46,018 bases of DNA from Blastococcus atacamensis (GTDB lineage: Bacteria > Actinomycetota > Actinomycetes > Mycobacteriales > Geodermatophilaceae), in NCBI RefSeq assembly GCF_002938425.1, contig NZ_POQU01000019.1:1-46018 (forward strand), in the 5' to 3' direction. A model generated the notes under the pieces. It was not told where the DNA came from. It made no database searches and saw nothing but the letters and a program-made list of their open reading frames with translations. Below, piece after piece: positions 41,606-46,018 of this stretch (the stretch's first letter is position 1; each line of letters starts with the position of its first letter). Both the position numbers and the translations under genes were made by a program.

Positions 41606-41802
41606 GCTGCCGATCCATCGCGCCGCCGGGGCCGTTCCCGGGGGTTGAGCCGCGGCACCTGCCGATGAGCCGGGTCGTGCGGCGGCTCGAGGGACGGCGG
41701 ACCGGCTCGACCCGGTCCGCCGAACTCGGCATGGGACCCCGAAGGGTGGCCTGGACGGGTGCGAAGGCGTGAACGGCGGCGGTAGCGGATACCGTGCGTC
41801 AC
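41606..41802. promoter_or_regulatory. glgC upstream region with a leaderless -10
   Basis: No gene. TACCGT at 41790-41795 ends seven bases before the ATG at 41803, the same spacing as at dapD and tag. Another frame-matched GTG at 41794 lies inside this hexamer, which argues for the ATG as start. Confidence 0.45.
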
Positions 41803-43023
41803 ATGCGCGGCGGTCCAAGGGTTCTCGGCATCGTCCTCGCCGGTGGCGAGGGCAAGCGGCTCGCGCCGTTGACGGCCGACCGGGCCAAGCCCGCGGTGCC
41901 CTTCGGCGGCAACTACCGGCTGATCGACTTCGTGCTGTCGAACCTGGTGAACGCCGAGATCCGGCAGATCGCCGTCCTCACCCAGTACAAGAGCCACAGC
42001 CTGGACCGGCACATCACCCAGACCTGGCGGATGTCGCAGCTGCTGGGCAACTACATCACCCCGGTTCCGGCGCAGCAGCGGCTCGGCCCGCGCTGGTACA
42101 CCGGCAGCGCCGACGCGATCTTCCAGAGCCTGAACCTCATCTACGACGAGCGGCCGGAGATCGTCGTCGTGTTCGGCGCCGACCACGTCTACCGGATGGA
42201 TCCGGCGCAGATGGTCGACCAGCACCTGCAGACCGGTGCCGGGGTGACGATCGCCGGGCTGCGGGTGCCACGGAAGGACGCCACCGAGTTCGGCGTCATC
42301 GACGCCACCGCCGAGGGCAAGGTGCGCGGATTCCTCGAGAAGCCGGCCGACCCGCCCGGTCTGCCCGACTCGCCCGAGGAGAGCTTCGCCTCCATGGGCA
42401 ACTACGTCTTCACGACCGACGCCCTGTTGGAGGCGCTGCGCACCGACGCGGCGGACGAGAACTCCGTCCACGACATGGGCGGCTCGATCATGCCGATGCT
42501 CGCCGACGCCGGTGAGGCGTGGGTCTACGACTTCTCGACCAACATCGTCCCCGGCGCGACCGAGCGCGACCACGGCTACTGGCGCGACGTCGGGACCATC
42601 GACGCCTACTACGACGCGCACATGGACCTCGTGTCGGTGACGCCGGTGTTCAACCTCTACAACGACCGCTGGCCGATCTTCACCCTCCCGCCGCAGCTGC
42701 CGCCGGCCAAGTTCGTGCTCGGCGGCCGGGCCGAGGAGTCGATGGTCAGCGCCGGCGCGATCATCGGCGGGGGCTCGGTGCACAACTCGGTCATCTCGCC
42801 CGGGGTGCGCGTCGAGCGCGGGGCACGCGTCGAGGACAGCGTGATCATGGACGGCGCCTACATCGGCGAGGGAGCCCACGTGCGGCGGGCGATCCTGGAC
42901 AAGAACGCCGTCGTCCCCGCCGGGGCCCGGATCGGGCTCGACCCGGAGCTGGACCGGCAGCGGTACCACGTCAGCGCCGGCGGGGTCACCGTGCTCGGCA
43001 AGGGCTTCCGCGCCTTCCTCTGA
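41803..43023 (+). CDS. glgC: Glucose-1-phosphate adenylyltransferase (ADP-glucose pyrophosphorylase)
   Basis: Makes ADP-glucose from glucose-1-phosphate and ATP for the GlgA-type enzyme. The 406-residue protein has the nucleotidyltransferase start [37 protein letters not shown], the glucose-phosphate segment [15 protein letters not shown], and [15 protein letters not shown]. The C-terminal left-handed beta-helix ([20 protein letters not shown] onward) carries regulatory sites. The ATG at 41803 is preferred because of the leaderless-type hexamer just before it. The stop overlaps the next ATG by one base (TGATG). Confidence 0.96.
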   Translation: MRGGPRVLGIVLAGGEGKRLAPLTADRAKPAVPFGGNYRLIDFVLSNLVNAEIRQIAVLTQYKSHSLDRHITQTWRMSQLLGNYITPVPAQQRLGPRWYTGSADAIFQSLNLIYDERPEIVVVFGADHVYRMDPAQMVDQHLQTGAGVTIAGLRVPRKDATEFGVIDATAEGKVRGFLEKPADPPGLPDSPEESFASMGNYVFTTDALLEALRTDAADENSVHDMGGSIMPMLADAGEAWVYDFSTNIVPGATERDHGYWRDVGTIDAYYDAHMDLVSVTPVFNLYNDRWPIFTLPPQLPPAKFVLGGRAEESMVSAGAIIGGGSVHNSVISPGVRVERGARVEDSVIMDGAYIGEGAHVRRAILDKNAVVPAGARIGLDPELDRQRYHVSAGGVTVLGKGFRAFL

Positions 43024-43637
43024 TGCGGCCCCGTCCAGAGGCTCGCCCCGAGCCTGCGAGGGGTGAGGAGGACGGGGTCCTTTCTCCCCCCGACCCTCGC
43101 TCCGCTCAGGCCGGGGCCCTGCCCGAGGGCCGGTCCAGCACCTCACCCCTGGTCGTCACGCTGCTGCTGGACGAAGCAGCGCAGGCGCGGTTCGACCGGC
43201 TCCGGGCGGAGCACTTCCCACCGGAGCGCAACCACCTCCAGGCGCACGTGACGCTCTTCCACGCCCTGGGCGGCGAGCACGTCGACGCCGTCCTGGCCGA
43301 CCTGCGGGCGGCCGCGGACCGGGAGGCGTTCGAGGTCGACGTCACCGCCGTGCGGTTCCTGGGACGGGGGGTGGCGTTCGCGCTGTCCTCCGCGGAGCTG
43401 TCCGGGTTGCGGAGCTCCCTCGCCAGGGGCTGGGATCACTGGCTCACCCCGCAGGACCGGCAGCGGCACGCCCCGCACGTGACGGTGCAGAACAAGGTCG
43501 GCCCCGCTGTCGCGCGGGCGCTGCACGACCGGCTGACCTCCGAGTTCGTGCCGTACCAGGTGCGCGCCCGCGGTCTCGGCCTGTGGCGCTACCTCGGCGG
43601 CCCGTGGGCGCCGGTCGAGGAACTGCCGTTCCGCTGA
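43023..43637 (+). CDS. 2'-5' RNA ligase / 2H phosphoesterase family protein
   Basis: A protein of the LigT-like 2H superfamily with two HxT motifs, HVTLFH and HVTVQN, and the flanking symmetric lobes; these hydrolyse or form 2',3'-cyclic or 2'-5' linkages in RNA or nucleotides. The domain begins near 43150 (VVTLLLDEAAQ). The only ATG/GTG start in frame is the ATG at 43023 in TGATG with the glgC stop, giving 204 residues, but the first 40 or so are encoded by the intergenic repeat and are Pro/Arg/Glu-rich. A CTG at 43149 is an alternative start. The true start is uncertain; the domain call is firm. Confidence 0.8.
   Translation: MRPRPEARPEPARGEEDGVLSPPDPRSAQAGALPEGRSSTSPLVVTLLLDEAAQARFDRLRAEHFPPERNHLQAHVTLFHALGGEHVDAVLADLRAAADREAFEVDVTAVRFLGRGVAFALSSAELSGLRSSLARGWDHWLTPQDRQRHAPHVTVQNKVGPAVARALHDRLTSEFVPYQVRARGLGLWRYLGGPWAPVEELPFR
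43033..43125. repeat. Intergenic repeat, copy after glgC
   Basis: 43033-43085 matches 15849-15900 upstream of dapE with only a few differences; the stems GGCTCG/CGAGCC (43040-43054) and AGGAC/GTCCT are unchanged while a loop base differs. 43086-43120 matches the glgA-side repeat. It may also act as the glgC terminator, although it lies in an open reading frame. Confidence 0.7.
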
Positions 43638-43698
43638 CGCCCGCCGGAAGGACACCTGGCGCAGGGCGTCGCGGCGATGACGGTGCGCACCGCGCCGG

Positions 43699-44373
43699 TC
43701 AGGTGGTCGGCGGAGAGGAGCGCTTGGTGGCGACCAGCAGCCCGGTGCCGATGGGCAGGACGGCGGACAGCAGCGTCTCGTCGTCCCGGACGGTGCGGGC
43801 GATCTCGCGGAAGGCCACCGACTGCGGGTCCCGCGCGGTGCGGTCGGCGACCCTGCCACCGGCCAGCAGCCCGTGGCAGGTCAACGACCCGCCCACGCGG
43901 ACCAGCCCGAGCAGGGCGGGCAGGTGGTCGCTGTAGTCCCGCGGCGGGCCGGCGACGCAGACCAGGTCGTAGGCGCCGGGCGACAGCCGGGGGAGGACCT
44001 CGGCCGGGGTGCCGAAGATCAGTCGCGCCCGGCTGGCCGGGATCCTGGCCTCGGCGAGCGCCTTGCGCGCGGCGCCCAGCTGCTCCGGGTCGCCGTCGAG
44101 CGCGGTGAGGACGCCGTCGGGTCGCATGCCGCGCAGCAGCCAGAGGGCGGCAAGGCCGCCGCCGCTGCCGATGGAGACCACCGACCGGGCCCCCGCGGTG
44201 GTGGCGAGGACGGCGAGCGTCGCGCCCACCGCCGGCTCCACGGGCGGAGGACCGGAGAGGAAGTGCGCCCGGTGACGGGCGGCGGCCATCTCGGGCGTCT
44301 CCGCGGCGAAACGGTCGGCGTAGGCGGCGCCCGGATCGGTGCCGCCGCCGGGCGGCGGTTCCTGGGCGCTCAT
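43699..44373 (-). CDS. O-methyltransferase (Rv1220c-like)
   Basis: A 224-residue SAM-dependent methyltransferase of the catechol-O-methyltransferase-like family, with the SAM-binding motif VVSIGSGGGLAALWLLRGM, acidic motif II in LTALDGDPEQ, and DLVCVAGPPRDYSDHLPALL for the metal/substrate region. M. tuberculosis has a homologue (Rv1220c) in the same place, divergent from sigE; its substrate is unknown. ATG at 44373, with TACCCT nine bases upstream and no Shine-Dalgarno. Confidence 0.9.
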   Translation of the reverse strand: MSAQEPPPGGGTDPGAAYADRFAAETPEMAAARHRAHFLSGPPPVEPAVGATLAVLATTAGARSVVSIGSGGGLAALWLLRGMRPDGVLTALDGDPEQLGAARKALAEARIPASRARLIFGTPAEVLPRLSPGAYDLVCVAGPPRDYSDHLPALLGLVRVGGSLTCHGLLAGGRVADRTARDPQSVAFREIARTVRDDETLLSAVLPIGTGLLVATKRSSPPTT

Positions 44374-44382
44374 CACCGGCCG

Positions 44383-44388
44383 AGGGTA
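44383..44388 (-). promoter_or_regulatory. Candidate leaderless -10 (TACCCT), methyltransferase gene
   Basis: TACCCT on the minus strand ends nine bases before the ATG at 44373, slightly farther than at the other genes. Confidence 0.35.
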
Positions 44389-44454
44389 GTGGCCGGGGCA
44401 CCCGCCCTCCGTGCGGCGGCGTTCCCTGTGCGTCTCCTGGGAGTCGCGGTGCCC

Positions 44455-44482
44455 GGGAACACGGCTGTGCTGCCCGCCCGTT
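44455..44482 (+). promoter_or_regulatory. Candidate ECF (SigE/SigH-type) promoter of sigE
   Basis: GGGAAC at 44455-44460 and CGTT at 44479-44482, separated by 18 bases, match the actinobacterial SigE/SigH/SigR promoter form. Transcription would begin near 44490, next to GTG codons at 44492 and 44498. This would give autoregulation of sigE. A GTTCCC at 44431-44436 forms an inverted repeat with the GGGAAC. Confidence 0.55.
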
Positions 44483-44491
44483 AACCTGGAT

Positions 44492-45160
44492 GTGCGCGTG
44501 AAGCCAGCGGTGCCTGCCGGATTCCCCCGTGCCGGGGAGGTCGCGGCGGCTCCCGTCTGCGATCCTGATGACGTGTCCGAGGCCACGCCAGAGCAGCCGG
44601 TAGCCCCTGGGGCCAACCCGGAGGTCTGGGTGGCGCCCTCGTGGGAGCAGGTCGTGCGCGACCACTCGGCCCGCGTCTACCGCCTGGCCTACCGGCTGTC
44701 GGGGAACGCCCAGGACGCCGAGGACCTCACCCAGGAGACGTTCGTCCGGGTGTTCCGGTCGCTGGCCAGCTACTCGCCCGGGACCTTCGAGGGCTGGCTG
44801 CACCGCATCACCACCAACCTGTTCCTCGACATGGTGCGCCGCCGCCAGCGCATCCGGTTCGACGCCCTGCCCGAGGACACCGAGCGGCTGCCGGGCCGCG
44901 CGCCCAGCCCGGAGCAGGTCTACGCCGACACCCACCTCGACCCGCAGGTGCAGGCTGCGCTCGACGCGCTGGCGCCGGAGTTCCGCGTGGCCGTCGTCCT
45001 CTGCGACATCGAGGGACTCACCTACGAGGAGATCGCCGCGACGCTGGGGATCAAGCTCGGCACCGTCCGCAGCCGGATCCACCGTGGCCGCGTCCAGCTG
45101 CGCCAGGCGCTGGCGCACCTCGCGCCGCGCCGGCCCGTCGCCGGGGAGGTCGGGGCGTGA
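44492..45160 (+). CDS. sigE: ECF RNA polymerase sigma factor SigE
   Basis: An extracytoplasmic-function sigma factor that redirects RNA polymerase to envelope-stress promoters. Region 2 (about residues 50-120) shows [20 protein letters not shown] and [14 protein letters not shown]; region 4 (about 155-205) shows [20 protein letters not shown] followed by VRSRIHRGR. It is followed by a zinc anti-sigma factor and an htrA gene, exactly the sigE-rseA-htrA order of M. tuberculosis. The start is uncertain: GTG 44492 or 44498 would be nearly leaderless from the ECF-type promoter, and GTG 44573 would give a 195-residue protein beginning just before the conserved part. The stop overlaps rseA as GTGA. 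Confidence 0.92.
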   Translation: MRVKPAVPAGFPRAGEVAAAPVCDPDDVSEATPEQPVAPGANPEVWVAPSWEQVVRDHSARVYRLAYRLSGNAQDAEDLTQETFVRVFRSLASYSPGTFEGWLHRITTNLFLDMVRRRQRIRFDALPEDTERLPGRAPSPEQVYADTHLDPQVQAALDALAPEFRVAVVLCDIEGLTYEEIAATLGIKLGTVRSRIHRGRVQLRQALAHLAPRRPVAGEVGA

Positions 45161-45732
45161 ACATCCCGGAGAGCCACCTCGCCCAGGAGGCCATCACAGC
45201 CCTCGTCGACGGCGAGCTGACCGCCGGCCCCGCCGGCCGGGCGGCCCGCCACCTCGCCGGGTGCATGCAGTGCCGGATGGCCGTCGAGGCCCAGCGCGAG
45301 GCCAAGGAGGCACTGCACGGGTCCGCCGACGTCGCGGTGCCCGGTGACCTGATGTCCCGCCTGTGCGCGATCCCGTTCACCGCCGAGGTGCCGGGCGCCG
45401 GCTCCGGGCCCGGCGCGATGAGCGCCGGACCGGGGGAGCTGACCCTGACCGGCAGCAACGGCTCCTGGTCGCTCGACCTGACCGAGCCCGCACCGCGTCG
45501 CGGATCCCTGGGCGCGCGCTGGCTGCGCCGGGGCGTCGCCGGCACGATGGTCGGCCTCGGTGCCGGCGTCACCGCGCTGGTCCTGAACCTCCCCGGCGAC
45601 GGTCCCCGCGACGCCGGCGGCCCCGCCGCCGACAGCGTCCGCCCCGTGCAGCACTCCGAGGTGGCCCCGCCGGCGCTGCGCACGGTCACCGTCGGCACCG
45701 CTCCCACCGCGCCACCGGGCGGCACCCCCTGA
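45157..45732 (+). CDS. rseA: Zinc-binding anti-sigma factor RseA
   Basis: A 191-residue anti-sigma factor that should bind and inhibit SigE. The N-terminal ZAS motif H32-x3-C36-x2-C39 (HLAGCMQC) coordinates zinc and in this family responds to redox stress. A variable middle region follows, then a weak hydrophobic segment (about 126-145) and a Pro/Ala/Thr-rich tail; a membrane anchor is possible but not strong. GTG start overlaps the sigE stop, so the two are translated in step. The stop overlaps the CTG start proposed for htrA. In M. tuberculosis RseA (Rv1222) is degraded after phosphorylation by PknB; that step cannot be judged here. Confidence 0.9.
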   Translation: MNIPESHLAQEAITALVDGELTAGPAGRAARHLAGCMQCRMAVEAQREAKEALHGSADVAVPGDLMSRLCAIPFTAEVPGAGSGPGAMSAGPGELTLTGSNGSWSLDLTEPAPRRGSLGARWLRRGVAGTMVGLGAGVTALVLNLPGDGPRDAGGPAADSVRPVQHSEVAPPALRTVTVGTAPTAPPGGTP

Positions 45733-46018
45733 GCACTCCCGAGCAGTCGGCAGCCGGCGGGGACGCCTTCGTCCGGCCGTCGGGTCAGTCCGGCCCGTTC
45801 GACGAGGCGGCCGCGCGGAGGCTCGACCCGCGACCGGTCGCCGCACCCCCGACCAGCCCGGCCCAGGCCGCGGCGTTCGGCCGGCCCGACCGCGTCGACG
45901 GCAGCTTCTCGGGTGACCGCCCGCCGCTGCCGTCGCGGCCGGTCCCGCCGCCCCCGCCCGAGGCGCTGCTGCGCGCCTTCGGCCCGCCCACCCCGGGCCG
46001 GGGTGGGCGGGCCGAAGG
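45729..46018 (+). CDS. htrA: HtrA-type serine protease, N-terminal part (runs off the window)
   Basis: An open frame of 96 codons with no stop up to the end of the window. It contains no ATG, GTG or TTG; the only start next to rseA is a CTG at 45729 that overlaps the rseA stop as CTGA. The sequence ([19 protein letters not shown], later PPLPSRPVPPPPPEALLRAF) is a Pro/Ala/Arg-rich cytoplasmic N-terminus, as found before the membrane anchor in actinobacterial HtrA proteins. The protease and PDZ domains would be beyond the window, so the identity rests on position after sigE-rseA, as with Rv1223. Confidence 0.65.
   Translation, partial: MSTPEQSAAGGDAFVRPSGQSGPFDEAAARRLDPRPVAAPPTSPAQAAAFGRPDRVDGSFSGDRPPLPSRPVPPPPPEALLRAFGPPTPGRGGRAE

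Noticed and set aside
41464-43146. A 560-codon minus-strand frame through the tandem array and opposite glgC
   Set aside because: It runs through the 46-bp repeats and is antisense to an unambiguous glgC; no domain is visible.

Overview
The window is 46 kb of very GC-rich DNA (third codon positions almost all G or C, many GTG starts) from an actinobacterium. Gene content suits the Geodermatophilaceae or a close relative: a mycothiol gene, a 7Fe ferredoxin next to an aminotransferase, actinobacterial GlgA/GlgC, a SigE/RseA/HtrA locus, many GAF/PP2C signalling proteins and a spore photoproduct lyase homologue. The family assignment is inference. The backbone follows the gene order I know from Mycobacterium tuberculosis Rv1170 to Rv1223: mshB, fdx-dapC, dapD/dapE, LOG protein, DivIVA-like protein, tag, DUF3117, glgA/glgC, methyltransferase, sigE, rseA, htrA. 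Several backbone intervals are shortened and others carry inserted genes.

Layout. 1-8.1 kb: a CsbD-like stress protein, then an oligopeptide ABC transporter operon (oppABCDF) and mshB with a small membrane protein. 8.1-11.7 kb (minus): a GNAT acetyltransferase and a large GAF-GAF-GAF-GGDEF-EAL protein. 11.9-17.0 kb: ferredoxin and lysine/diaminopimelate genes dapC, dapD and dapE, with a degenerate GGDEF protein and a lysozyme-like secreted protein between them. 17.0-22.7 kb: LOG protein, DivIVA-like protein, SRPBCC protein, EamA transporter, a membrane glycosyltransferase, tag and the 55-residue DUF3117 protein. 22.8-40.2 kb: an accessory block at a point where M. tuberculosis has DUF3117 directly beside glgA. 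It holds an unrecognised Rossmann protein, a methyltransferase pseudogene, a CrtI-like oxidoreductase, an aromatic-hydroxylase-type flavoprotein, two PP2C phosphatases, a radical-SAM spore-photoproduct-lyase homologue, a zinc alcohol dehydrogenase, a GAF-ANTAR regulator, a membrane protein and a btuFCD cobalamin importer. 40.2-43.6 kb: divergent glgA and glgC separated by a 46-bp tandem repeat array, then a 2H phosphoesterase. 43.7-46.0 kb: methyltransferase, sigE, rseA and the start of htrA, which runs off the end.

Strongest non-coding signals. A cobalamin riboswitch lies between glgA and btuF, with a hairpin that covers the btuF ribosome binding site. A mosaic family of intergenic repeats occurs around dapD, dapE, glgA and glgC. 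A TAnnnT hexamer lies 6 to 9 bases before the start codon of eight genes that lack a Shine-Dalgarno sequence, suggesting leaderless transcripts. A candidate ECF-type promoter precedes sigE. Two genes, dapC and htrA, have no ATG, GTG or TTG start and appear to begin at a CTG that overlaps the upstream stop codon as CTGA.

The genes point to an aerobic soil or rock actinobacterium that invests in redox and UV protection (mycothiol, SPL homologue, Tag), envelope-stress sensing (SigE-RseA-HtrA), phosphatase and c-di-GMP signalling, and peptide and B12 uptake. I see no transposase, integrase, tRNA, rRNA or CRISPR array. The least understood part is the 22.8-26.9 kb group of Rossmann protein, decayed methyltransferase and CrtI-like oxidoreductase.
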